Positions 1-9,745 of a DNA stretch of 64,000 bases are shown here, piece after piece. Origin of the DNA: Begonia masoniana (lineage: Eukaryota; Streptophyta; Magnoliopsida; Cucurbitales; Begoniaceae); the NCBI GenBank assembly GCA_022432975.1, contig CM039515.1, positions 17,827,488 through 17,891,487 of the forward strand. The letters are read 5' to 3'. The stretch's first letter is position 1. Every line of letters begins with the position of its first letter. Below the pieces are notes generated by a model. It had not been told where the DNA came from. It worked only from the letters and a program-made list of their open reading frames with translations, and did not search any database. The translations under genes and the position numbers were made by a program.

Positions 1-367
1 GACTACCCTTAGTCAGTTTGCAGTTCACGAATGCCTTGATGGTATTAAACCTCTCTTGCCTTGCTTGTTCTTGAAACATTGCCTTTAGATGACCCATCAT
101 CATAAAGGCTTCCATTTCTTCGAATTGCTTCTGAAGCTCCGAAGTCATGGATGCAAGCATAAGACAAGTAACATCAACAGAATCATTAAGATGCTTCTGA
201 TAGGCATCTTTTTGACTTTTTGATGCATTATTAGGAGGCTCATCAGCAGGGATTTCCTCATCAAGGACATACAACTTCCTCTCTTGCCTAAGAACAATTC
301 TTAGGTTTCGAGACCAGTCAAGGAAGTTTGCTCCAGTAAGTTTATCCTTCTCAAGGATAGATCGCAT
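1..367 (-). CDS. copia-type Gag polyprotein, N-terminal part (runs off the left edge)
   Basis: Structural Gag protein of a copia retrotransposon, which forms the cytoplasmic virus-like particle. The visible 122 codons are open to the window edge and show the conserved gag core: LTGANFLDWSRNLRIVLRQE near the start, then a helical stretch ending MFQEQARQERFNTIKAF. Start choice: an ATG 36 bases further upstream (403) is followed at once by a TAA, so the first usable ATG in frame is at 367. The original start may therefore have been damaged by a small deletion or substitution. The zinc knuckle and everything downstream are not in the window. Gag identity is from family knowledge; intactness is unknown. 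Confidence 0.75.
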   Translation of the reverse strand, partial: MRSILEKDKLTGANFLDWSRNLRIVLRQERKLYVLDEEIPADEPPNNASKSQKDAYQKHLNDSVDVTCLMLASMTSELQKQFEEMEAFMMMGHLKAMFQEQARQERFNTIKAFVNCKLTKGS

Positions 368-1853
368 AGACAGATTAGAAGTATTGCTAGAAGTTTACAT
401 AATCTACAAAACAGACATGAAATAAAATATGCAATACAGATATTAATAATTTAACATAGAATGATAAATGAAAGAAAAAATACTCCTACTAAGTATCATA
501 CCCTCAAAACAATTATTCATAATAACTGAAATTTAAACTTAGCAGGCTAAGATCCATATTTCACATAATTTCAAGTCAGCTTTGGCATGACACTTAAAAT
601 TAGGTTATTTAGGTAGATAACAACTTATCAATTACATCTCATGTAACTCTTAGATAATTTATGAGATCATGATATCAAATATCAAGGCATGTTTAACAAA
701 TCTCATCTAATACCATTAGGCCCAAAACTGTTTTGACAGCCTAATTAAGTCTAACCATATTCAAACATATGAGTAGCACCATTACTCCATCCTGCCTAAC
801 TAAGATAACTAAATGCACTCCTACTTTGGTAGAACGTACATTAAGTGATCGAAGCCTTGACAAGTATTAATACATGGGTGGTATTGGACTTAAATTTTAA
901 GTGAGGGTCACATTAAATAATATGTTTTATCAAGTATAAAAATACATGGGTTAATTATCACATAAACACATATGATAAGAATAGCATGATAAAACACAAT
1001 AATGACATAGTTTCATCTCATGAAAATAATGTCTAAAATTCGCGGTTTTTAGTCACAAAACAATTTTGTATGCGCTACGATACGGTGGTCCCGCTTGCAG
1101 GGCTCGGGGCAGCGCCCCGGACCAAAATTTTTTTTTTATCAAAAGATATATTAAGATTTAGTTACAAAAATATCCAGATTTGATCTCATCAAATCCGATT
1201 TGATCTCATCAAATCCGATTTGATCTCATCAAATCCGACCAAAATTTGATCTCATCAAAACCGATTTGATCTCATCAAATTCGACCAAATTTTGATCTAA
1301 ATTTGATCCAATCAAATCATATATCCCGACTTCCTAATGTGCTATAAATTTGATCTAATCAAACCGCATAACCATATATTAGATTTGATCAAATCAAACC
1401 GTATAACCGCATATTAGATTTGATCAAATCAAACCGTATTATGTAACCGCAAATCAGATCGGATATCAAAATTGGATTGCATGATTCAGAATATCTCATA
1501 TTAAACCAAAATTGAATTATAGAACAGATTCGAATTAATCATCTCATGATAAACCCTAACCAGAACCAAGTCCGAACCTTAATCGGAATCAAGCAAACGA
1601 ATTCGAATTCCGAATTAAGTAAGCAAATTCGAAAAGAAAAATACAGATTCGGAGTTCAACATCTCATGTCAAACCCTAATCGGATTTAAGCAAACGAATC
1701 CGAGAATAATAAAAGTCTCGGGTTCAACATCTTATGTCAAACCCTAATCGGAATTAAGCAAACAAATCCGATTCGAACAAATCACAGATTCAAAATCCAA
1801 ATAATTTCGAAAAAGAACACAGATTCAATTTAATCGAAATGCAACAAAACCTG
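368..1853 (-). other. untranslated leader of copia-1, no gene
   Basis: About 1.5 kb between the primer site and gag. AT-rich, without a credible reading frame. It contains a perfect GC-rich hairpin (GGGGCAGCGCCCC, near 1105-1120) next to a T-run, and a block of short tandem repeats listed separately. Long leaders are common in plant copia elements. Confidence 0.6.
1170..1440. repeat. short tandem repeats in copia-1 leader
   Basis: Near-perfect direct repeats of a 20-bp unit built on GATTTGATCTCATCAAATCC at about 1190-1290. They are followed by a longer, looser unit (TTAGATTTGATCAAATCAAA) repeated around 1380-1435. The unit is itself palindromic (TTTGATCAAA). Confidence 0.75.
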
Positions 1854-1865
1854 GCTCTGATACCA
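1854..1865 (-). promoter_or_regulatory. primer binding site of copia-1
   Basis: Read on the minus strand this is TGGTATCAGAGC, the complement of the 3' end of plant initiator methionine tRNA. It lies one base inside the LTR boundary, which fixes the orientation of copia-1. Confidence 0.85.
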
Positions 1866-1866
1866 C

Positions 1867-2462
1867 TGTTGGTATTTTTCTTCAAGATTCGTTTAGGTCG
1901 TGCAGCGGAAAAAGATTAATTCAAAAAAAAAAAATTGCAGACCCTAACGAACCGTACGATCGTGCATTTTGATTAAACCACAACGATTATGCTAACCTGG
2001 TTTGATTTCGAATTTCTCTTGAAGATGCCGATTCGATCACGGAGACGCTGAAATAATCGAACGCTCTCTATTCGTATCCACACGTGAGCGGGAATCCAAC
2101 GCCTTGGATTCTTGTCTGCTAGGACCCGCAAATTCTAGAGAATAATCTAGAATTTGCCTCTATCAACCGACGATCAAAAAAATTGTGTAGAATGATGATC
2201 GTCTCTTGTTTTAGGGTTGCGAAATTAAAACCCTTTTAATTCCCTTCATATGGGCTTCATAAGCCCATAACGATTTTAACACAAAACCCGCTCAGTTGTG
2301 CGACCCAATAGGCTCATTTAATATGACAGTGGGCCTAAAACACTTTTAGGGTCCACAAGTTATAATTGGTCTCTAGCAAGACATTATAACTACCCATATT
2401 AAAATAAGATGTGATCTACAAAATATCATCCATATGATTATCCTAAAGCACCAGCATCAACA
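1867..2462 (-). repeat. 5' LTR of copia-1
   Basis: 596 bp with TGTTG..CAACA terminal inverted bases. It ends next to the primer site on one side and next to unrelated gypsy-type LTR sequence on the other. The second LTR is outside the window, so no age can be estimated. Confidence 0.8.
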
Positions 2463-3085
2463 CCTGTTTCTCTTTAAAACTTCATCCACCGTTGCCTTAT
2501 AATTTATATCCACCGATCGTCACTGTTCATTTCTGCCTACATCCACCGCCGATCACTGTTCATCTTTTGTCTTATCTGAATCCACCGTTGCTTTTTTTTA
2601 AGCTAGGTCTTCCGCCAGTCTTCCGCCTAAGTCTTCCGCCAATATTTCCAGTAATTCCCTGCCATTCCTGTCTGTTTATTTCTCTATCTGCTTACTTTAT
2701 CGTTCACCTCTGTTTCCTGTTTTTACCATTTTCTTCTCATATGTTTTGCTGCACTCTTCAAGTCCACCTTGCCCAATATCTTAGATGTTCAAAGTTCTAA
2801 TTTACTTATGTCTCCCTGTTTTCTTCAGTCTATTATTTCTGTGGTTCAAAAATAAATGTGTCTTCTGATTCTGTTTTAAGTATTCTGTAATTCATCCTGC
2901 AGTTTGGTTTTTAACTGTTTTCTTTCCCGTTATAATTTCTACTATAGAGAATACACTCTCTCTCTGTCAATGTTTTAAAAGCATAATGTTCAAATAAAAA
3001 ATAAAAAAAAAATAAAAGCCTCGTTTTCTGTAAAATGTTCGGAGTGATGGCTCCTCGGACCCCGATCGGGTCGGGGGCTGTCACA
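2463..3085 (+). repeat. 3' end of a gypsy-type LTR (same family as the solo LTR at 9746-12253)
   Basis: The right end (TCGGGGGCTGTCACA) and the preceding 100 bases match, in the opposite orientation, the TGTGACAGCCCG end of the solo LTR at 9746, including an adjacent poly-A/T tract. The left part carries repeated ATCCACCG and TCTTCCGCC motifs like those in other LTRs here. The 5' part is missing, apparently cut off by copia-1. Reading frames of up to about 100 codons in it show no protein family and are taken as chance. Confidence 0.6.
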
Positions 3086-3128
3086 CAGAGTATTTCAAAA
3101 ACAACAAACTTAGACAATGTTTAACCTC

Positions 3129-3140
3129 GCTCTGATACCA
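3129..3140 (-). promoter_or_regulatory. primer binding site of copia-2
   Basis: Minus strand reads TGGTATCAGAGC, complementary to tRNA-iMet, two bases inside the LTR end at 3143. Confidence 0.85.
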
Positions 3141-3142
3141 AT

Positions 3143-4483
3143 TGTAGGATCGTATTGTCTAAGAGGGGGGGTGAATTAGACTTATTAAAAACTATTTTCT
3201 TAATCTAAACGTTTTCTATCTTGTATGCAATTACTAAATTAACAGCAAACACACAGGCAAAAACAAAGTAAAAGACAGAGAGAAATTTGACACCGTAGTT
3301 TTTAATGTGGTTCGGCCAAACTTGCCTACGTCCATGCTCCAAGGCTCCCCCTTGAAGATTCTTTTCTTCTCCTCATGAGAAAACAAGATCGAACTTTCCG
3401 GGCGTCGATCCACTGCCTTTTACAACTCAGGATTGCTCTTCACAGGCGACAATCCACTGCCTTTACACTTTAATAGAATGGATAAAGATTTACAGCATAG
3501 ACTACACTCTCTCAAATATCAAATCTCCAGTTAAATTGATGAGAGGTGTAGGAAGAATAACACAGTATCACGAAGTCTTTTTGCGTATTAGGGTTCAGAG
3601 AGAATTTCAGCAAAAGTTGTTCTTCCGAGCTTCTTTCTCCTCTTTATACTCTGTCTATCATCGGCTCTAATTCTTGAATACTCCTTATATGAATATGGAA
3701 ATTTATAACCGTTGGAGAAGCATCCGTACATAGATAGCTAGCCGTTGCGTTCTGGAGTCGCTTTCGATCTTCGCCATTAATGATTTGGAATTAAGGCTCT
3801 GGATGAGTATCGCTATCGCTTCGCGGTCTTTTTAAATTTCTGGCGGAAGATACTGTTCAGCGGTAGATGTAGGTGGTCAATGTCACTTTCTTCTACAGGT
3901 AGATGTAATTCTTTGTTATGCAGGCGGAAGATACTGTTTAGCGGTAGACGTTGCCTTTGAAGTGCCAGCGGTGGATGTTAAACTTTGTCGTTTTGCTAGC
4001 GGTAGAAGTCTTCAGAAGACTCACCCAGCGGTAGAAATAAACTTTGTCATTTTGCTAGCGGTGGAAGTAAACTTTGGAAGACTGCCAGCGGTAGAAGTAG
4101 ACTTTGTCGTTTAGCTAGCGGTAGAAGTCTTAGGAAGACTCTGCCAGCGGCAGATGTAGACTTTATCGTTTAGCTAGCGGTGGAAGTCTTTTCTTCTACA
4201 TCGGTGGATATGCAATACTTCATCAGTTTTAGCCTTGTTTTGCTATTACACCCTGAACACTTAACCAGATTTGTTAAACAACTAAAATACCCTTTTTAAA
4301 TGGCATTTCCACTTAAAATCTAGAGACATATATATGATGAGGTCAATATTTAATTTATTAATCAACTTATTAATCTCATCCGCATAACTCATAAATCTCA
4401 AATATTTAACTTAATCAAATTACACTTCTTAAAAAATACATCATCAAAAACATCGTTAGACTTAAACATAATTTAAGTCAACA
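3143..4483 (-). repeat. 5' LTR of copia-2
   Basis: 1341 bp with TG..CA ends, clearly related to the LTR at 54175-55249 along both flanks. The shared part includes a segment around 3300-3480 containing GTGGTTCGG and GCTCCAAGGCTCCCC. The central part differs: here it is an array of AGCGGTAGAAGT units separated by TTTGTCGTTT motifs (3840-4210). Confidence 0.8.
3840..4210 (+). repeat. tandem array of AGCGGTAGAAGT / TTTGTCGTTTTG units inside the copia-2 LTR
   Basis: About ten imperfect copies of (A/G)GCGGTAGAAG or GCGGTGGAAG, several followed or preceded by ACTTTGTCGTTTwGCTAG. Spacing is about 30-65 bases. The same motif pair occurs in several gypsy LTRs of this window. Confidence 0.7.
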
Positions 4484-5646
4484 AAGTTGACCTCCTCGAC
4501 TCTGCTCATGAAGAAATTCATCATCTGCTCCATATTGTCCCACTGCTGCTTCATCCTATCCCACCGCTGCTCCATTCTATCTCACCTCTACTCAATGGTA
4601 TCCTCCATACTAGCCTCTTGGTGGGATAATGACGGTGCGGTGGTGTCCTCCATAGGAGCGTCCCGAGATGTGGAGGCCCACTGATCTCCCTTACGCATCT
4701 GAGTTCTGTCGACTTTGACTAGGCTCATCCGAGTCAGATGAAGTCTGTCAAATAAATTGACCGATCTCTGTGCTCTCTTCTGCTTTCCACTGGGTAGCAA
4801 AATCCCAGATCGCTCGACCATCCTCTGAATCAAGGTGTCGTACGGCAGGTTCTTATTGTATGTCCGACCGATCTCATGCATGTGACATAAGATCATGTAG
4901 CCAAGGTCGAACATCTTGCTACTGTATAGCTTCTCCATCATATAGAGATTAATGCAGCTCACTAGATCTCTATGCCTATCCCGAGATAGAATGATGTGGG
5001 TGATCAGGTTGTGAATAATCTGAGATTTGACATTCAAGTCCTTAGATCTCGGCTTCACAAACCCTGCAATGTCCGAATTGCGGTGAATTTGCCTAAGGAA
5101 CTCTAGTCCCTTTGTCGATCAGAAGAAGTCACAGTCTCAGGAAGCGTGATAGTATCTTCCCACGTCACTCCTTCATGTGGCAAATCTGAGCAACTTGTTA
5201 ACAATCTTTGGAGATACGCTAATCTTTGTACCGCAGATGTACGTCTTCAACCACCCAATTCTCCCGGTGGAGCTCAAGTTCGCATAAAATAAGCGAATAA
5301 TTATGTCGCAACTCTCTCCCCTCAGCTCGTACACCTCGTGCAAGGAGATTATGTCAAACATCTCATTGATCTCCAAAGACTCTCAACTACTAAAGTTGGC
5401 AACCTTCCCATGAATAATCGAGCAGATTGACATATCACGCTCGAACCGCTCTTCACACGACTGGTTTCAAAATTCATTCGACAAGTGACCAGTTGGCGGT
5501 TGCGACTTTTGACCAGGAGCACCTTGTGATGACGGTGCTCGGTATGTTGGGGCACCTTGTGCCAACGGTGCCCGGTTTGTCAAGCCACCTTGTGACGGAC
5601 CTGCTTGTGATGGGGCCTTTCGTTTAAAGATCAATTTGGGGGCCAT
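4484..5646 (-). pseudogene. envelope-like / 'putative plant transposon protein' gene, copy A (decayed)
   Basis: Protein of unknown biochemical role. It belongs to the plant family found as the envelope-like ORF of some copia elements and as stand-alone genes (the group I associate with 'putative plant transposon protein' domains). Reading from ATG 5646: a basic start (MAPKLIFKRKAPSQ), Ser-Gln-Gly repeats, a segment with LFYANLSSTGRIGWLKTYICG (codons of 5173-5376), then a helical C-terminal part (4588-5058) with HRDLVSCINLYMMEKLY. Stops and frameshifts separate these blocks, so no full protein is made. The 3' end abuts the copia-2 LTR. Copy B at 17087 and the copia-3 ORF at 55507-57579 are homologous. 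Homology is seen in the sequence; function is not known. Confidence 0.65.
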
Positions 5647-6216
5647 TTGAAAGGGCTCAGATTTGAGATTTTGAAGCTCAGATTTAGGGATATTTGGGGG
5701 TTTTAGAGCTTAGATTTGTCAGATTTTTTGGATAATAGTTGTAGTAAACCAACAAGGATAGAGAAATCAACAAGGTGGGTGGTGTGAAATGATTAAATTT
5801 TGGGTTATAATCACGATAGACGAGAGAAAAAAATTAGTTTTCTAAAAGTCGGGGGCCGATCTCTATATAAGAGATCGGCCCCCCGTTGGGGAGTGAAGAC
5901 TCCCCTATTCTCAGCCCTAATTATGAGAACAGGAGGCCGGTCTGGGCGAATGGCCCCCCATTGTTCCACAAGGGGGGGCCGACTCGGGAGAACAGCCCCA
6001 CATTTCAGTTCCACATGCACCGCACGTGGAATGGGGGGTCTCCACCCCACACCCTGTTCTAGACAAAAAATACAGAACATGGGTGATCGGGAAGCCGCGA
6101 TGGATTAAATTTTGAGGTTTATGATAGTTGAAGGTTGAGTTTATTAGGGTTGTTAGTTTAATGGTGTTTTAAAAAAAAAAAAATCCATAGTTTAGGGATT
6201 AAAATAGTTTTTACCC
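5647..6216 (-). promoter_or_regulatory. GC-rich promoter region of envelope-like copy A
   Basis: Upstream region homologous in layout to that of copy B. In gene orientation it starts with GGGTAAAAACTATTTTAA at 6216. Next comes a GC-rich block with repeated GAGAACrGG / GGCCGATC-like units and a G-box core CACGTG (6023-6028). Then there is a TATA box inside a perfect hairpin (5851-5883), and a leader of about 200 bases before ATG 5646. Confidence 0.6.
5851..5883. promoter_or_regulatory. perfect inverted repeat enclosing a TATA box
   Basis: Arms GGGGGCCGATCTCT and AGAGATCGGCCCCC are exact reverse complements of 14 bases, separated by ATATA. The centre therefore reads CTATATAAG, a plant TATA box usable on either strand. 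Confidence 0.75.
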
Positions 6217-7568
6217 TTCTAAAAATACAAATTCAAACTTTTCACTATCTTGTTAAATAAAAATTTTGAATAAAGCTAGATTTCCTTGACCATTACTTTT
6301 CATACTAATGTAACGCAATTTATCCTAGGTCTAAATTTAATGTTTATTTAATTTTTCAACATAGTTTTATATATTTTTAAAGAATAAAATATTAAAAAAT
6401 CTCAACTTGTACACTAGTATTATTAGTGTACAACGTGGAATGAGTGTGTGTGTCGTCCCACGATGTACGAGTGCATGATTTGTGAGAGATTTTTTTTAAA
6501 AACACTTAACAATATTGGGTGCCAACAATATTACATAGTTTAAGACATGTGAAGAAGACGACTCTTGCATTATTATTATTATTATTTTATTATTGCATTG
6601 AAATAAAAATTGTTTTACAAATAAGTCATGGACTTTGAATGACATTTGTTTAGTAATCAAGTTACATATACCATTTTCTTCTGATTTATTACAATTATTA
6701 TGTAATTATTGTTTATTTTAATTCACGAGGGGTGAATTAATGAGACTTAAAATTGTTAACTAATCATTAATGAGTGTAATTTAGTAGGGTTTCATAAAGA
6801 ATTCAAAATCACATCCATTTACTAATGGATGTGAATTAATTATATCCATTTAGGAAGTCTGACTAATTTTTTATGAACGGTTAAAAATAATTCTAACGGG
6901 AATTGAAATCAAAATGAATTTGAAAAGTTTAATTGATCTATAATAGACTCTTGTAAAAACATAATTAAATAAATGATGAAAATCAAATACAAATTATCTA
7001 TCTTTTCATAAGTAGTTATATTAAAATTCTAAAGCCTTTTTTTGTATATATTCGATTATTTGTCAAATTATAAGATTTATATAACTAAGTAATAGATTGT
7101 AATATATATATATACACACACACACACACATTAAATAATTTATTATTTTGTATATTAAGTAGTTGCATAATAGTTTTCATTAAAGAATTTTTAAGTTTTA
7201 AAGTTTGAAATAATCAGTATTTATATGTTTAAAATTAATTAACGTGGTCCCAACTCCCACCCAAATGAATTGAATTCCAAATATATAATAGATTACAAAA
7301 TATATATAATATATGTTTCCCATATTATATTGATAATTTCCCATATTTCTTCATAGCTTCACTAAACAGTTTGTAATTCATCTAATCAAATCTATGACCA
7401 GTAATTTAGTAATTAGCAATTTCAAATTTCCTTAATTCTAAGTGATTAGCGTAAAGTTAGAATTAATTATCAAATTAAAAAATTCTTCAATGAAGAATGA
7501 GTACAAAATGAAAATCCTAAGTGTACACAGCTAATTTTACATTCAAACCTAACATAGAACATGTCACA
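6217..7568. other. AT-rich intergenic DNA
   Basis: No credible gene on either strand. Visible items are a small perfect hairpin at 6810-6833 (CACATCCATT / AATGGATGTG), an ATT run near 6570, and a (TA)n(CA)n microsatellite at about 7102-7130. The 8 bases just before 7569 are the left target duplication of hAT-1. Confidence 0.6.
7102..7130. repeat. (TA)n(CA)n microsatellite
   Basis: Uninterrupted dinucleotide run switching from TA to CA in AT-rich intergenic DNA. Confidence 0.9.
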
Positions 7569-9745
7569 TAGGGTGGGCAGAATTGGCTCGGAACAGAGGA
7601 ACCAAACCAGATCAGGTATTTTGGTCCGGTCTCAGTCGGTACTCAAAGTAGCCTGGTCTGGTACCGGTCCTGCGCACCATGAAAGCTTGGAATACGGTTC
7701 GGTTCACGGTCCTGATACAAGAAACTCAAAAAACTGTGGACCAGGTCGTATAGAATTGAAAAACCCTAAATCTAAGAAAACTGGTTTCCGATTTCAGTTT
7801 TCAGTTCACTTTTCTTTGCAAAACTAAATCACAATGTGCAGAGTTGCAGAATCGAAGTCCAAATCTTCGAAGTCAGAATCTTGGCGTTCGCGCTGCTCTT
7901 CGCTCTTTGCAGCATGCCAAAGTCTGAACCGAAGTCTGAATCGTCGCTTTGCTCTTCCCACCTCGCAGATGCTGCCCAGCTGTAAGGACAAACATTTTTT
8001 TTCATTTGAATTAACTTGATTTTCTCATGACTAGAACAATAGAATGTAGATGATGCTGATAATAGCCAATTTTGTCATTTGTTAGAAATAGCACTTACAG
8101 AAGTTTAGTGTTTGCAGTTGTACTTATTAGAATGTAGTTGATGTTGATGTACATGTTTAATTTTAGAATGTAGTTGATCCTATTCCATAAACACAAAAGT
8201 TTTGTGTTTGTTGCTAATGAAGTGATGATATGATATCCAATTAATAGAGAAGAGCAAAGTCGTTCAATTATCGATAACTTATTTACTAAATATTTTATGA
8301 TCTCAATCTGTTTGAAGATAGTTGTGTAACTTTTGTTATTGTTCTGAATAGATGTGTTTTTTTGTTTTTTGCATAAATTTGTGTTTGTTGTCAAGGCCTA
8401 TTGCATGTGTATTCATACAAAATAGATTTTCGCTCCAGGTGCGACGGTAGGATGGATTCTTCTCATAGTGAAAATTCGCATGTGTACTAAAAAAAAACTA
8501 AATCTCTAGTTTGGAATCACTACAGTAAGGTATCGAACACAAATTCGGCTAAATGTAATTATTGTGGGCAAATTTATGCAACACACCCGCTGAAAAATGA
8601 GACTTCAGTTTAATAAAACATATTAAAGTATGCAAAAAGTTTCAACGAAATTTAGGCAATAAGCAAAAAACTCTGAGCTTTAGACCTAATGAGAGCAAGT
8701 TTGCTGGTGTGCTCACATTTAATATAATCGCTGCTTGATAATTTCTCACAAAGATTATTATATTGGATGAATTGCTACTAAAAATTGTTGAATGAATTGG
8801 TTTTAGGACATTTTGTCTGTTTCTCAATCCCAAGTTCATTATGTCATCTACAAGAACAATTGCAAGAGATATTCCCAAGATATTTTAGACTGAAAGAAGC
8901 AAGTTGAAAGAGTATTTTTTTACGATGTCAGAGAGGGTATGTTTGACCACTGACACATGAACATCCATTCAAAATTTGAATTACATGATGCTTACATGTC
9001 ATTATATTGATCAAGAGTGAAAAGTATAAAAGAAGATATTGAATTTTTGTTTGATTCCGAACCATAAAGATGAATCTATTGGAAATGAAGTTGAAAAATG
9101 TTTGCTTAATTAGGTGATTGAAAATGTTACAACTGTAACCGTTGACAATGCGTGATTCAACGACGTTACTATTTCTTATTTGACGAATACAATTCGAAAT
9201 TGGAAAGTGTTGATTTTAAATGGCGATCATATGCACATGAGATGTTTTGCACATATCCTAAATTTGATATTTTTAGATGGATTGAAAGAACATCATGAGT
9301 CGATAGCGAGAGTACGAAAAGTTGTTAAGTACGTAAAGTCTTCTCCGTGAAGATTGCAATAGTTCAAAGCGTGTCTTGATGCAGTTAAAATTACTTGTAA
9401 AAGTACTTTGTTGCTCGACGTTCCTACTTGTTGGAACTCTATGTATTTGATGTTGTCAAGCGCTGAGAAGTATGAAACGCCGTTTGAAAAATTAGTAGAG
9501 AATAATAGCTCTTTCTTGCATGAAATAGGAGAGGAAGGTTCACTCATAGCTGAAGATTGGTTATGCATTCGAGAATACATAAAATTCTTAGAGACATTTC
9601 ATACTATGACACTTAATGTTTCTACTTCTCTACATATTACATCGAATATGTACGTAGGTAAAATCTGTAATTTGAAGATTGTTATTGACACATATGCTAA
9701 CGGTGATAATATGACGCTAAGAAGAATGGTTATCGAGATGCAAAC

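Larger units (their letters stand above)
1..2462 (-). mobile_element. copia-1: Ty1/copia LTR retrotransposon, 5' part only
   Basis: Minus-strand element running off the left edge. Seen from right to left: a 596-bp 5' LTR with TG..CA ends (TGTTGATGCTGG ... ATACCAACA in element orientation), a tRNA-iMet type primer binding site one base inside the LTR, a leader of about 1.5 kb, and the start of gag. The pol region and 3' LTR lie outside the window, so the lineage within copia cannot be fixed. The element sits directly against a gypsy-type LTR fragment at 2463, into which it probably inserted. Confidence 0.85.
3086..4483 (-). mobile_element. copia-2: remnant of a Sirevirus-like element (leader, PBS and 5' LTR)
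   Basis: Minus-strand remnant. The 5' LTR (3143-4483) is followed on the element's inner side by the primer site (3129-3140) and about 45 bases of leader. The leader is then interrupted by the gypsy-type LTR. The LTR belongs to the same family as the copia-3 LTR at 54175-55249: both end in a TGTAGGATCGTA..TTGTCTAAGA stretch with a G-run and begin TGTTGACTTAAAT in element orientation. The coding body is not visible here. Confidence 0.75.

Noticed and set aside
2492..2800. 102-codon frame rich in Pro, Leu and Phe
   Set aside because: It lies in an LTR fragment with TCCACCG repeats and matches no family. Composition explains the open frame.
3129..3140. tRNA-like sequence TGGTATCAGAGC
   Set aside because: Only the 12-base primer site is present, with no tRNA cloverleaf. 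The same holds at 1854, 24390 and 41289.
5800..6108. Open frames on both strands over the GC-rich block upstream of copy A
   Set aside because: Stop codons are rare there because of GC content. The region aligns with the promoter of copy B, not with a protein.
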